From assembly GCA_037042915.1 (NCBI GenBank), contig CM073193.1:3224001-3288000 (forward strand): DNA of 64,000 nucleotides. Reading direction: 5' to 3'. Positions 23,379 to 34,975 of the stretch are shown piece by piece; positions within the stretch are counted from its first letter, which is position 1, and each line of letters starts with the position of its first letter. The translations under genes were made by a program, and so were the position numbers. Under the pieces are notes generated by a model. The model had not been told where the DNA came from. It worked only from the letters and a program-made list of their open reading frames with translations, and ran no database searches. The DNA is from Auricularia sp. M13. Lineage: Eukaryota > Basidiomycota > Agaricomycetes > Auriculariales > Auriculariaceae.

Positions 23379-24396
23379 TTACAACGCCAAATAGTCGCGC
23401 ACCTCCTCCTCCGTCAGCTTCCTGAATGTCGCCTTGGGCCTCGCATTTGGTTCGCTCATTGCCTCGACCTCCGCCGGTGTGGGCACGGTGACGACACCAA
23501 TCTCAATCGTCTTCTCCGTCATCTGTCCCTCGAAGCCCTCCTTTAGAGTCAGCAGTGCAGTGTGGATTGCGTCCTCGAGCGAAATATCGTCATTGTAACT
23601 AGAGAGAATGAGTTATGGCGACTCCAATATTAATGGCATGCTTACCGCTTCTCCAAGAAAGTCTTCGCATTGACCATGTTCTTGCCAATCGCACTAGCTT
23701 TCCAGGCCCAGAAAGAGCCCGACGGGTCCACCTGGTACAGACTTGGCCCTCGGTGCGCGTCCCAGCCTGCTACAAGTAGAGAGACGCCGAATGGACGAAC
23801 GCCACTGCAACACCCGGTCATTCACCATATCCAATAACGCGGTTGTTAGACAGTACATACCCAGATTGCGTTGCCTGTTGAACAATTGTTGCGAGCTCCT
23901 GTGTGAGGACTCGTGTCGGAGGATATTCCCCATAGATCTGGGACAGCGTAAGGGCAAGGTGGCGAACGCGTGGTCCCTGGCGACGCGCCTTCCAGTACGC
24001 CTGCGCACTCTTCCGCGCGCGTGTCACGAGAACGCGGAAGTCTGGGCCCATCCCCGAGTAGACAATGCCGATGTTGGGGCAGATGACTGCGACCTTGTCG
24101 AGCGCGGACGAGTCGATGAGAAGCGACGACGACTTCTTTTCCGTAGCAATTACGATGCCATTCGTCGCTTTTGCAACTGGTCAGTTTTGCGGCGAGCAGC
24201 TTGGGAGTGTAAATACCTTTGATTCCCAAGCTTGTTGTCCCCGACGACACGGCAGCCAGGGCATGTTCAATCTGGACGAGCTTTCCGCTGGGGGAGAAGA
24301 CCGTCAACGAGTAGCTGGCCACTGGCATAAGCACACATCATTGTATGGCGTAAGGGACTCTGCCTGCCTGTAAGCTCCACCGTCTGCGCTGGCCAT
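23379..24396 (-). CDS. PRE8: 20S proteasome subunit alpha type-2
   Basis: Alpha-ring subunit of the 20S core proteasome. Exon 1 encodes MASADGGAY, spliced to [20 protein letters not shown] (the proteasome A signature) and [12 protein letters not shown]. Then [100 protein letters not shown] and [20 protein letters not shown]. It ends [16 protein letters not shown]. The YGEYPP and [12 protein letters not shown] motifs identify alpha-2 rather than other alpha subunits. About 250 residues once introns are removed. It is the upstream member of a same-strand pair with the ALDH gene. Confidence 0.95.
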
Positions 24397-24676
24397 GGTA
24401 AGAGTCGAGAGGACAAGACGCGTGTGCGGGAACGCGCGTCTGGCGGACTTACGCGACACCGCTCGGAGATATCGGCTGCCTTCTCCTTACTCCTTGGCCT
24501 GAGATACTTAGCACTGACTTAACTTCGGCAAGGCAGGAATCGTGTTAAGTAGATTAGGCACCCTCTGCCGCACCCAACCTCATACTCAAGTCCGCCCAGT
24601 AATCCTTGGGTGAGTACTCGGCGATGAGATTGGGTAGTACTTCAACAAGGTTGTCCACAAGCCACTGCCATCATCG

Positions 24677-27302
24677 ATGCATCATCAATCGCAGCTGGGA
24701 CAACGGACATTGCAATGGAGATTGGAGATGGAAGGTGGCCAGACGACCAGTTCGGGAATGACCGGCTTCCCCACACTGGCTCTGATCACGTCCGGAACCG
24801 CCGGTTTTGCCTGCTGCTTTAACGGGCAAATGGCGAACCAAGTCCCCGCCGTGCGGGGAAAGCGGTTAGCAGGCCTGCGGAGGCAGGCTCCCGCCGTTGG
24901 CACGCCTGCGGTCCATCGAAGACTGGATGAGCCCGGTGGCGCAACGGGCACCGTGTTGCCCATGAAACTGATTGGCGACGGCTTCATTGACTCGTGCGTC
25001 CGCCTCAGCTACCCTATAGCGTACCCTGTCCAACTCTATACCCTCGCAGTGCGTACACGGTCACAGCATCTGTCGGCCAGAATGGCGACCAGTATGCTCT
25101 ACTGGTTGATACAGGCTCTGCGGACCTCGTGCGTTACCCGTGCACTTGCTCAGCTGCCAACTGACAGGCTTCGTGGGGCAGTGGCTTGCATCGACGAGTT
25201 GCTCGTCGTCTCCTTGCTCTTCGGCCCGTTCGCGCTTGTATGACGCCCACACCTCTCGACCTACGAATCACAGCGTACAAGTCAAGTACCTGGTTGGCGA
25301 AGTGGATGTGCGTGAAATCCGCATAGTCTGATATTCCAATTATTCACCTGCCTGCAATTCTGTAGGGTCCGGTAGTTTGGGATCGCGTCTCGCTGGGACA
25401 CTTCGCGATTGATTCTCAGGCACTCATTGCTGCCAGTCATGTGCAGGACGAACATCTGGCCGCTGGTTTCTCTGGAATGTACGTGCCATACCGCGTTGTG
25501 CTGTTCGTCGTAACTGAAATCTGCGGCATAGTTTGGGGCTGGCTCTCGAAAGTAGCTCGCAGATTTCGGAGGTACTTCCCTCTGTCACGAACGACGACCC
25601 CGACGGCGCCCCTTACTGGTCCAATGTATTCGGTGCTGAACCGAACATATCTCGGTTCTTTTCCTTTTCGCTTGAGCGTCCCGGTTTCACAAACATACCG
25701 TCCTACCTGGGTATCGGTGCCCACCCGGCAACGCTCGTGCCAGACCCTAATGCCATCAGCTACTGGAATATTGTCCCAGGCGAATTCGCGTCGACGTTCT
25801 GGCGCGTCCAGATTCGCAGACTGACTGCGTATGTGGACAACATTCCGTTGCCTATCGACCTGGGTGGCTCTAGCGCGGTGCCGCGGTCACCGTACACAGT
25901 AGCTGTGTTTGACACCGGTGGACCCGTCATACTCGCGTCCCCTGCGGCAGCGAATGCGATTTACGGTGCCTGGAATATCGCGCCACCGCAAAACAGCGAC
26001 GGGCACTGTATGTTGACATCAGCGCCGGCATACTTCACGCACTAATAACATTGACTTGCAGATTTTATGCCATGTTCGCTCATGATGAACCTATCTGTCA
26101 CGATAGGCAACACGGAATTTCCGCTTCACCCGCTGGATCTATCATACAACTCGGATCCGTCATCTAAAATGTGCACCGGCTCAATAGTCGCCTCCCCTTC
26201 ATTAGGGATAGAGGGCTCTCAAGGAGACATAATCTTCGGCGTGCCCTTTCTCCGGAATGTCTACAGCGTACTCTCCTATTCAACCGCCGTCGGAGAGGAT
26301 GAGGACGACATTTTGGCGAACCCGCGCTTCGGGATGATGAGCCTTACAGACCCAGCGACAGCCATTGCAGACTGGACCCGCGTGCGCGTTCAAGGCGTAC
26401 CACTACGCGAACCAGGTGCAACTGCTTCTGCTGCCGGCACTGTCGGAGGGAAGAAGCTTTCTGTCGGCGTCGAGGTCTTACTTGGGATCATCGGTTTCTT
26501 CGTTCTCTGCGGTATACTCTTCCTGGTTCGATGGTTTATGCTACGGCGCAACTTCACTGCGCAGGCTGAATCGGGCGAGCTCAAGGCGCACGAGAAAGAC
26601 CTCGCTCTGGCCCTTTCTGGTGGCCGCTACGGTGCCGCACGTAGCATGCGATCTTCCCAGCCCAACGATATGACTCTGCACGCCCTAGGTTACGATGAAC
26701 ACAACGACTCATCGGGCTCGCCGAAGGGCGCCGCGGTTGAATATGGACTGACACCGCGCTCGACGCGCTCGCGGGGTCGTGACAGCGACCGCTACACATA
26801 CGTATCCTCCGACGCGGTACCCTGGCCCGCTGATCCTGAAGCTGCATACGAACATTCCCAGCAATGGCCATCTGCAGCAGGTGCCTGGCATCCACAAGGA
26901 ACATCCCACTTCGGCTTACAAGCTGGAGGACTTGGACCATACCCTCCGCACTCGCGGACAGTGTCTGACGAGTCAGATCCTCGGCGACGTAGTCGTGTGG
27001 AGAGCGAAGCGAGGTCCTCCGGTGCTGAAGATCCGCTCCTTCCCCCTTCTCCTGTTTGGCCGCACGATAACGCCGCAGCCGAACAGACAGAAGTACCTCA
27101 ACAACAGTTCATGGGCGTTGGGACGTTTGCGGCCGGACAACGGCGGCTGTCGGCGGTACGGTCGAACTCGACTAGCGCTGCACCCGCCGTCATGTCTCCC
27201 TTGCACGCACATCGACCACTTGTCGCTCAATCGGACGAGAGTCCATCAGGTCAAGAAAGAAGCTGGGACTCCGGAGGCGACAATGGGCAACCTCGCTCGT
27301 GA
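24677..27302 (+). CDS. Membrane-anchored pepsin-like aspartic protease (A1 family) with long cytosolic tail
   Basis: Aspartic endopeptidase. First active-site block VGQNGDQYALLVDTGSADLW is formed by an intron right after ADL. Then STSCSSSPCSSARSRLYDAH, QVKYLVGEV and GPVVWDRVSLGHFAIDSQAL. A GLALESSSQ block precedes PYWSNVFGAEPNISRFFSFS. The second active site is VAVFDTGGPVILAS, with DTGG in place of the commoner DTGS/T. After GSQGDIIFGVPFLRNVYSVL comes a Gly/Ala spacer, one transmembrane helix (VLLGIIGFFVLCGILFLVRW) and about 230 residues of Ser/Pro/Arg-rich tail. So it is probably type I, with the protease domain outside or in the lumen. The pro-region ends near GGATGTVLPMKLIGDGFIDS. The N-terminus is uncertain: no convincing signal peptide follows the ATG at 24677, and an upstream exon may be missing. 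Confidence 0.85.
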
Positions 27303-27734
27303 CCTACGTTGCTTTTCTCGCTACGAAGTGCCACGTTGGCCTGCTACGACGCCGTGTATGACTATGTTTGCATCTACCGCTGCCATTTGTATCACCATGG
27401 ACTCGAAATTTCCCCCCGGACACTCATTTATCGCATTTTACCATTTACCTTGTTTAGGTACCGCCTGTGGAGGCTCCATTCTTTCTTTCTTTACAGCTCA
27501 CAGCACCCATAATACATTCCCTGCACACTGAACGTCTATGTTGCACCGATCAAGGTAAGCCGCCCCTATTTGGGGACGTGAAGGCGGTTCCCCGTGCTTT
27601 GATGCAGTGATATGAGGCCCCTGGATGCAAATGCGCTCGTAACGACAGCATCTCTCTCTTCCGCTTCCTTCTTCGTACTAGCTATTTTTCCTTCAAGGTT
27701 CACTCCCCGCCTACCCTACACCGTCCTCCTCGCA
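27303..27734. other. Spacer downstream of the aspartic protease
   Basis: 432 bp holding the protease 3' region and the upstream region of the next gene. A short CTTT repeat (CTTTCTTTCTTT near 27481) is present. No gene recognised. Confidence 0.3.
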
Positions 27735-28376
27735 ATGCTCACTCGTCGATCGTCGTCCGCGCTCCTCCGCGAAGCAGGGGATGAGCAATCCGCGCACGAG
27801 GTGCTTCTGGCATATACGTACTCCAAGGTGACTGCATTTCGCTGGAAGCCCGCACTCGGTAAAGCTCAGCTTTTCCTCCACTATACAGATACATCGCGGG
27901 AATACGAGGAAGGTGCGCTGCTGCTGCCGCATCTACGGCCCCAGCATTACTGAAACTCGCCTTAGACATTGTTCGTCAAGCTTGAGCGCATTCAGGGAGC
28001 AGTTCCTCAGAAGGACTTTGGCACTCCCTTCTATGGTGCCTTCCGCCGTGTCAGTCATGCCCTGAACTCGGCCCGAACGTCGTGGGGAGGGAAGTCGGTC
28101 GTAGGATCACTTGCTGAACTGCATGTGCCATCCACACCCATTGGCCGCGTTGCATGGGTTAAGGCGGTAGGCGGTCCCAAGAAATTTGATAAGCTCCTCC
28201 GTCAGCAACAAGAATACGACGTCGAGTCGGACGACGAGGATAGCGACCTTGGGCCGTCCCGAGAGCCGCAGGTGGCCACCTGGCAACCGCAGCCTCAACC
28301 GCAATCATACGTTGCACCCCGGGCATCACACTCCCGCACGCACTCCCGCAACCATTCGTCGACGTACGCCTATTAG
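27735..28376 (+). CDS. Small hypothetical protein with a 24-bp microexon
   Basis: Not recognised. The only in-frame model I could build joins three exons in phase 0: 27735-27827 (MLTRRSSSALLREAGDEQSA to LLAYTYSK), a 24-bp exon 27889-27912 (IHRGNTRK) and 27966-28376 (TLFVKLERIQGAVPQKDFG onward). Introns are 61 and 53 bp with GT and AG ends. The body includes GTPFYGAFRRVSHALNSART and VGSLAELHVPSTPIGRVAWV, a folded-looking domain. An acidic DVESDDEDSD tract follows, then a Gln/Pro then Ser/His/Arg-rich tail (SHSRTHSRNHSSTYAY). About 175 residues. Reading straight through the first intron instead hits a stop before the last exon, which supports the spliced model. Confidence 0.6.
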
Positions 28377-28778
28377 CTACCTGTAGCGGTTTCATTGCTT
28401 GGGTCACGGTGCTACATGGTCTATCTTGTTACCCTTTGTACGATTGTCATTGGCTTATGCGGGAGCCAGTTTCCCGGATTCCTTCTCGCAGTGCTTGTTG
28501 TGCTTGCTACATATTTATTTTGCATGTTCTTGTCTTTCTCTTCTGTATGTAAAAAAGCAATGAAACACAATGAAGAGCGACCTCTGCTTCTCAGCCACCT
28601 CGGTTTCTCGCAATAGCATCCTATCGCATCGCGTGGTCCTGGTCGGCTCGATGAACTTCCATCAGCCGGATGTCACCGCAAAGACGTCGAGCACAACGCC
28701 GCGATCCCTCGGTGAGTATGAGCGCCCAATGCAACTTGGAGGCGCCTGACGAACAGCCAGTGCAGCGACGCGTGGAGT
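28377..28778. other. Spacer
   Basis: 402 bp with T-rich sequence (about 28490-28560) typical of a 3' untranslated region, then the upstream region of the Sec14-like gene. No gene recognised. Confidence 0.3.
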
Positions 28779-30200
28779 ATGGCGTCCGCGGAATCTGGCT
28801 CTGAAAACTATACGGCTTTGGATGCAGAACTCTCCGGACAAGCTGGACACCTCTCCGAAACGCAGCAAGCGGCCTTGGCCTCTTTTAAGGAGCGTATCGC
28901 TCAAGCTGGCGTATATCGTCCTGCAGTAGCCGCAAGCAACGACAAGCAGGCTGCGTTGCCTTCGCACGACGACATTACATTGCTGTGAGCGCGTCCATTG
29001 CAGCTATCGCCGATGCTGAGGCGTCAATACAGTCGTTTTCTTCGCGGCAAGGGTTTCGACGTAGCCAAAGCCACCTCTCAGTTCCTCCAGTCCGAGGAAT
29101 GGCGGAAGACGAACGACGTTGCGAAGATCTACGCGAGCACAACTCCGGAAGACCTGCGCCATACGCGCTTATTCTTTCCACGCTGGACTGGTCACAGAGA
29201 CAAGGTATGCACTACGGCTTGCCGTCCTTGAGAGAAGAACTGCCCATTGCTTACCGTACCCTAGATGGGGCGGCCGCTCTACGTCTGGAGCTTGAAAACA
29301 GTGGCACCGAGAGTCAAGGAGCTCACTGATCTCACACCTCAACGTCGGCTTGAGAAAATGTGCGTGTACACCCAATTTTATACAAACACGACCCTAATCA
29401 TACTTGTGCATTAGGATTGCGCTCTACGAGAACTTACGATTGTTCACAATGCGCCTATGCTCCTCTTTGCCCTCGGCGTCATTCCCGACACCAATCTCCA
29501 GCACTTCTAACATCATTGACCTGGATGGCGTCTCATTATCGCTCATATGGACACTGCGTTCTCACCTACAAGCAAGTGCAGGTATGGCCTCCACAAATTA
29601 CCCGGAGTTCATCACGCGTGTGTTCGTGGTCAATGCGCCGTATTTCTTCCCGAAAGTATGGGACTGGGTCAAGGTAGGCTCGTGTTTCTCGACATTTCCT
29701 GCTCATATCTGAAATTCTCGGCTAGGGTTTCTTCGACGAGGGAACGCGGAACAAGGTCTTCGTCCTTGGTACAGAGCCAGGCCCTGAGCTGCTCAAGCAT
29801 GTCAACGCTGCCGACTTACCCAAGATTTACGGTCAGTATACGACCAATTTTGTGTCGCACAAGCTCATAGCGCTATAGGCGGAGAGTTGGATTGGTCTCT
29901 AATTGATCCACCTAAACTGGATGAACCCGCAAAGGCGCTGCTGCAGCGAGAAGAGTTCCCAGATGGTGAGCTGCCCAGCCAACGTTTTGTCTGGCTATTA
30001 CTGATGTAACAGGGCCCTTTGTATTCGTCGGAGACGGTCTTAACAAAGGACGCATCGTCGATTTCGATCCTGCCGACCCTTCATTGGAAGTTCAACGCGA
30101 TTTCTTTGAGGCACCCAAAGAGGAGACGGTCATTGACGCCAACGATGCCAACGGCGCCAGCGGCGCCAACGGTGTCAATGGTATTGAACACGATTCGTAA
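28779..30200 (+). CDS. Sec14-like phosphatidylinositol transfer protein (CRAL-TRIO)
   Basis: Lipid-transfer protein of the Sec14 family, which moves or presents phosphatidylinositol and other lipids. It begins MASAESGSENYTALDAELSG. The CRAL-TRIO N domain reads SETQQAALASFKERIAQAGV, then by splicing DITLLRQYSRFLRGKGFDVA and FLQSEEWRKTNDVAKIYAST. The lipid-binding domain shows MGRPLYVWSLKTVAPRVKEL, IALYENLRLFTMRLCSSLP, NIIDLDGVSLSLIWTLRSHL, ASTNYPEFITRVFVVNAPYF, FPKVWDWVKGFFDEGTRNKV, LKHVNAADLPKIYGGELDW and a final strand GPFVFVGDGLNKGRIVDFDP. The Y-P-E/V-N-A-P...W...K.F motif is diagnostic. It ends in an Asn/Ala/Gly-rich tail. About seven introns. The organelle it serves cannot be told from sequence. 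Confidence 0.92.
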
Positions 30201-30476
30201 ATAGACGCATATACGGACAGACCATTTGTGCATAGATTTGCTGAGTATGATTCAGTACATTGCGGCGGGAGGGCGGACGACGGTCGGTTCCGAAGGAGTC
30301 GCTGCATAGTCACGCCAACCACCGCTCCCTTTGACTGGATGCGCGGTACGGCGTGGACATGACTCACACGTTTGCCTTCGACTGAGCCGAAGACTTTCGA
30401 CTATATAATTGCGCTATGTCGACCTGTGGTCCCCACTCATCAACGTCCCTTACCAGCAAGCTTTCGCTCAATCCAT

Positions 30477-33400
30477 ATGGCGAATTCAGAGGGTTCGCCC
30501 ATGACGCTGTCGTCATATTCCACCGCGTGCGTTTTTCTGCCCGCCATCACTCTGCAGAGCAGGTTGAACGCCATACGAGTGGTACGTGTACTATCTGACT
30601 TCAGGCTTACTTGATAAACTTTTGCCTTTAGGTCCACGATAAAGCCGGGACGAGATGGCCAGCACACTTAACGGCGTTGTTCCCTTTCGTTGAACCTGCT
30701 CATCTTGCTGATGCCGCTGCACATCTCCAAGCAGCAGTTTCAGCGGCGGCATTGGAGCCATTCAGTGCGACACTGGATCACGTGGACACCTTTACCATGC
30801 GCGGGTATAAAACCGTGTACTTGGCCCCCTCTCTTGCTGCCTCCGCGTCAATGCAGGCTGCCTGGAAGGTCGCTGCTTCTGCATTTCAGTATTCTGGTCG
30901 AGCGTTCGTCCCGCACCTCACCCTCGGTCAGACGCCGCATACCGAGAGCGACTTGCGTTTCCTCATGTCGAAGGGCGAAGCTCTCATCGAGACCGGCCTT
31001 CACTGGGAGACGAGCAGCTTTGCGTTATTGCGCAAAGACGAGGCTGACGGTGGACGCATGAAGATTGCCCATGTCGTCGAGTTTCGAGGGTCATTGCCTT
31101 CGGCGCTGCTCCTTCCTCCGCCAGACCACTTGCCTACCTATGTCTTCTCGCCGACAACAGACTCTTGGATCCAGGCGCCGGCCGCGGTCCCTTCTCTGGC
31201 GGTAGACGTTCTCCGGTTTGCGACCTTTAATATTCTCGAAGACGACCGTTTTCCCTTTTCGTCCAGGGCAGCCAGCGTCGTGAATGCTATTCTGGAATCT
31301 AGCGCCGACGTTGTTGCCCTGCAGGAGATGTCTGCGACAAGTCTGCGTTATCTTCTTGCTGCGTCGCCTCTGCGGGATCGCGGCTACCACTGGTGCACGC
31401 ACGATCCATCCACAGTATTCCCACTTCACAGGAACATCGTTGTGCTGAGCAAATTTCCAGTCGCATCTTGGACCGTGGTGAACCTCGGCGACAAGTTCAA
31501 GCCCGCGGTCCTGTTGTGCATGTCCCAGGCTGCTGGCCGAACTTTGACTGTCGTGGCCGTGCATCTATCTGCAGGGTACAGCTTCGAGATCTCCGCGAAG
31601 CGCGGCAAAGAGCTTGATACCCTGTCGTCTATCCTGCGTTCGCAGTTCGAGGACGATGACTGGGTTGTCCTGGGCGATACCAACCTTCAATTGTCGGACA
31701 GAAACCCTGATGGCTCAGTTTTGGTGGACACCTGGGAGCAGTGCGGATCTCCGCCAGAACTCGAGGCGTCTTTCGAGCCTGAGATCAATTCTCTGGCTGC
31801 TCGGACGTCCCGACAGGACAAATCTCCCAAGAGATATGACCGCATCTTTGTCAGGAACGCGCGATTCACGGCCATATCATTCTCTCGGTTCGGTCTCCCC
31901 TCATCCGCTTCAGCGGCTCCCGCTAGCGATCACTGGGGCATCGCAGTGTCTCTGAAGCTAGGCGCCCCGGTTCTTGCGGTCGACGAGGCACCAGAACAGG
32001 ACCCCGTCTCTTGGCTCCCGTTGATCCCCACCACTCTCACGGACTCGGAGCTGTTGAACTTCGCCGAGCATCATCAGCTCATACCTGATGAAGCCAATTT
32101 CGCTAGCTGTCAGGCGGCCGTCGACGCAGTCAGAAGCCTTGTCTGCTCTCGTGCAGACAATACCCTCTCCGGTAGTGCTACCGTTTGCCTCAGACTTGCC
32201 TCGGTCGGTAGCTTCGCTCTTGGGGTCAGTGTTCCCGAGTCAGATGTTGACTGCCTAGCTGTCGGCAACATATCACCCGATACATTTTGGGAGTTGATGC
32301 GAAGCCGCCTTCGTACTCTTGGCTGGCCAAATTTACACAGAATACGCCTTCGCCGCTTTGTCAAGGAGGCAACTGTGCGCATGATGGAGCTGTCTGTTGG
32401 CAACATCAAAGTAGACCTGCAATATTGCGCAGCTCCTCGAGTTGCAGAGAGGTACGTCTTATATCCTCCATTAGTCATTGACTAACTGTTAAACAGCTGG
32501 GACTCGATAGCTGCACTGCCCTCCAACAGCGCCGTATTCTCCCTGCCAGTCTCATCTCTTCGCACTCTCAATGCGTACCGTGACTCTTTGGCGCTTCGTG
32601 CCGCCATACCAGCGGGACTACAGTCTGCATTCCGTCTCGCCCATCGCTGCCTGCGACATTTTTGCAAGCGCCGCGGTATTTTCTCGTCCAAGCATGGCTA
32701 CTTTGGCAGCTTTCATCTGTCCATACTCCTTGCGCGGCTAATCAGCTCACTCCCACCCTCGGTCACTGCGCAGCAGCTCGTACGATCGTTCATAGCGCAT
32801 TATTCGTCCTGGAACTGGGCCAGCGATGCAGTCTACGTCGGTGCGATTCGCGAGTATGCGCGCACCGGACGAGAGGCCATGGTGATTCTCTCGCCGGAGA
32901 GACCGTCGTTCAATGTCTCGACGAGCGCTACTAGGTCGACCGTGCAAATCATCACCCGTGTCTTGGTGGACGCCGAACGTCTTCTCACAGAAGGCGCTAG
33001 CTGGGCGCGAGTCTGTGGTCCGGGACTGGGTTCCTTCCTTTCATCCCACCAGCGATTTGCGAAAATCGATGTCACCTACTGGGGCGCGAGCTCTATGACG
33101 GGTCGTGGGCTCGTTGGCCATCTTGAAAGTCGGTTTGTTCACGTACGTAATATATTAGTCTCGTGTCGTGGAATACCTCCTCACAAGCTTTTACCACAGT
33201 TACTTGTGCAGTTGCAGACCGCTTTGCCCACACTGCAGGCACAACTCTGGCCTGAGCGTTTGGCCGATCCGAATTCAGCCGATCCAGAGGGTAGCCTACA
33301 GGCCTTCTATCTCATCGGTCTGTCTGGTTCCAATCTCGATGCCTCAGTTCAAACGCGTCTCGCACTACTAGAGGCTTTTGCGGACGACATCCGCGAACAT

Positions 33401-34060
33401 GCTCGCTACTACGATGCGGCGAACTCCTTCGTCTACGCATCGGAGGTCACTAGCGATCGCCTTGGTGTTGTCGCGCTTGACTCGTTTTCTTGGCCCGATG
33501 GGGGGATAGACGAGGCCGAGGCCGAGGATTCGGATGACGAGGACGAAATACGTGCTGACGACGATTTCGCACGAGCTCGAGGCTCCGAATTTGCGCTCTC
33601 GCGGCGGAAAAAGGACAAGAAGGCCAAATCCAAGCGCGACACCAAGTCTCCCTCGCTTAGCACCACCGCAGGCACTGGTACCGCGAAGCTGCGCTCGAGT
33701 GCCGACGTTTATAATCGGCTCATGTGGGACTCCGGCGTCTCACGTGAAGACTACCTGATCGGATACGAAGATCGCTTCAAAGGACTGAAGGAGATGCCGC
33801 TGAGCGCGTGGAAGCGCGAGGTCGAGGATGAGGCCTTCGTGAGTTCTCAACGATAAAATCCTCTAGCTGTTGACTAATTCTCATCGTTCCAGATTCCGTT
33901 CCATCGCGTCGTGCACTTCAGGCGACGAAGTGATAATGTCATTGTATGGGATAGGTGAGCACGTGCCTGCTTGAGCCGTGGACCTTTTTGACAGTCAAAC
34001 AGGGCAAAACGCATTGACTTGCTCTTTGGCAGTGGTGTCAACATTCCCGACGGTTCTTAG
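30477..34060 (+). CDS. Four-domain RNA-end protein: 2H phosphoesterase, EEP, poly(A)-polymerase-like, MJ1316/DUF504
   Basis: One polypeptide of about 1,050 residues with four domains. (1) 2H phosphoesterase: two HxT motifs, PAHLTALFPF (residues about 45-54) and VPHLTLGQTP (about 129-138). (2) Endonuclease/exonuclease/phosphatase fold, about 230-475: FATFNILEDD, VVALQEMSA, VVLGDTNLQL, YDRIFVRN and ASDHWGIAVS, so Asn, Glu, Asp/Asn and His are all present. (3) Poly(A)-polymerase-like nucleotidyltransferase, from about 555: ASVGSFALGVSVPESDVDCL, a later GNIKVDLQY, and the central block RCLRHFCKRRGIFSSKHGYF plus STVQIITRVLVDAERL. (4) MJ1316/DUF504 domain at the end: VYNRLMWDSGVSREDYLIGY, IPFHRVVHFRRRSDNVIVWD, RAKRIDLLFGSG. 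A basic and acidic linker with RRKKDKKAKSK precedes it. Exon 1 (from ATG 30477) joins NAIRV to VHDKAGTRWPAHL. It converges on PRX1 with 71 bp between stops. RNA repair or end editing is inference from the domains. Confidence 0.88.
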
Positions 34061-34131
34061 CTCGAGAGTACTCTCCAACATTTGTACGATTCATGGGCTA
34101 TACAACATAATACATAATGTACGAGAGGCGC

Positions 34132-34975
34132 TTATGCGTCAACCTTGAACTCCGTCGTGCGCAAGTAAGGCTTGAGCGTTTTGTAACCAGGGAAGAGCTT
34201 GGCAGCCTCATCGTTCGACACGCTGGGGTGGATGATGACAGGATCGTTCCTGTTCCAGTTGACCGGGGTCGTGATGCGGTTCTTGTCGCCCAGCTGGAGC
34301 GAGTCGACGACGCGCAGAATCTCGTCGAAGTTGCGGCCAGTTTGTGCGGGGTAAGAGATCGTCAGGCGAATGACCTTCTTGGGGTCAATGACGAAGACAG
34401 TGCGAACCTGCGCATTCCAGATGAGCGCATGATTGCGATACGTGGGAAAGTCAGCATACAGTGAAGGGGAGGCCCTTGGCGTCGACGTTGGTCGCATCCT
34501 GGTAGTCGAGCATGTCGTACAAGGTCGAGATCTTGCGGTCCTTGTCGGCGATCTGTCCAAGGGCGATTAGATTAGACAAGCCAAATCGGCGGATCGGGCT
34601 ACGACGCACGATGGGGAACTGGACGTGGGTGGGCGCGATGGACGCGCCGACCTCCTCGATGTCCTTGATCCAGGCCTCGTGCGACGAGAGGTCGTTCGCG
34701 CTGAGACCGATGACCTTGACGCCGCGCTTCGCGAACTCGGGCGCCTTACGGGCGACCTCGCCGAGCTCCGTCGTGCAGACGGGCGTGAAGTCGTCCGGGT
34801 GCGAGAAGAGGATGCCCCAGGAATCGCCGAGCCACTCGTGGAACTTGATAGGACCCTGCGTCGTCTCTGCCTCAAAGTCGGGCGCGATGGAGCCGAGACT
34901 GAGAGCGCGTCAGTGTCGCTCTTCCGGCCTTCAATCCTGAGACACCTACCGAAGAGTGGGAGCTGCTTGGGCCAT
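34132..34975 (-). CDS. PRX1: 1-Cys peroxiredoxin (PRDX6/Prx1 type)
   Basis: Thiol peroxidase reducing hydrogen peroxide and organic hydroperoxides. After MAQAAPTLR and an intron it reads [40 protein letters not shown] (peroxidatic Cys in PVCTTE), [36 protein letters not shown], then FPI joined over an intron to [20 protein letters not shown]. The C-terminal domain has [40 protein letters not shown] and [20 protein letters not shown], ending [15 protein letters not shown]. The TPVNW and P.VS..EA blocks mark the 1-Cys group rather than typical 2-Cys enzymes. No clear mitochondrial presequence, so probably cytosolic. Length near 220 residues is normal. Confidence 0.95.
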
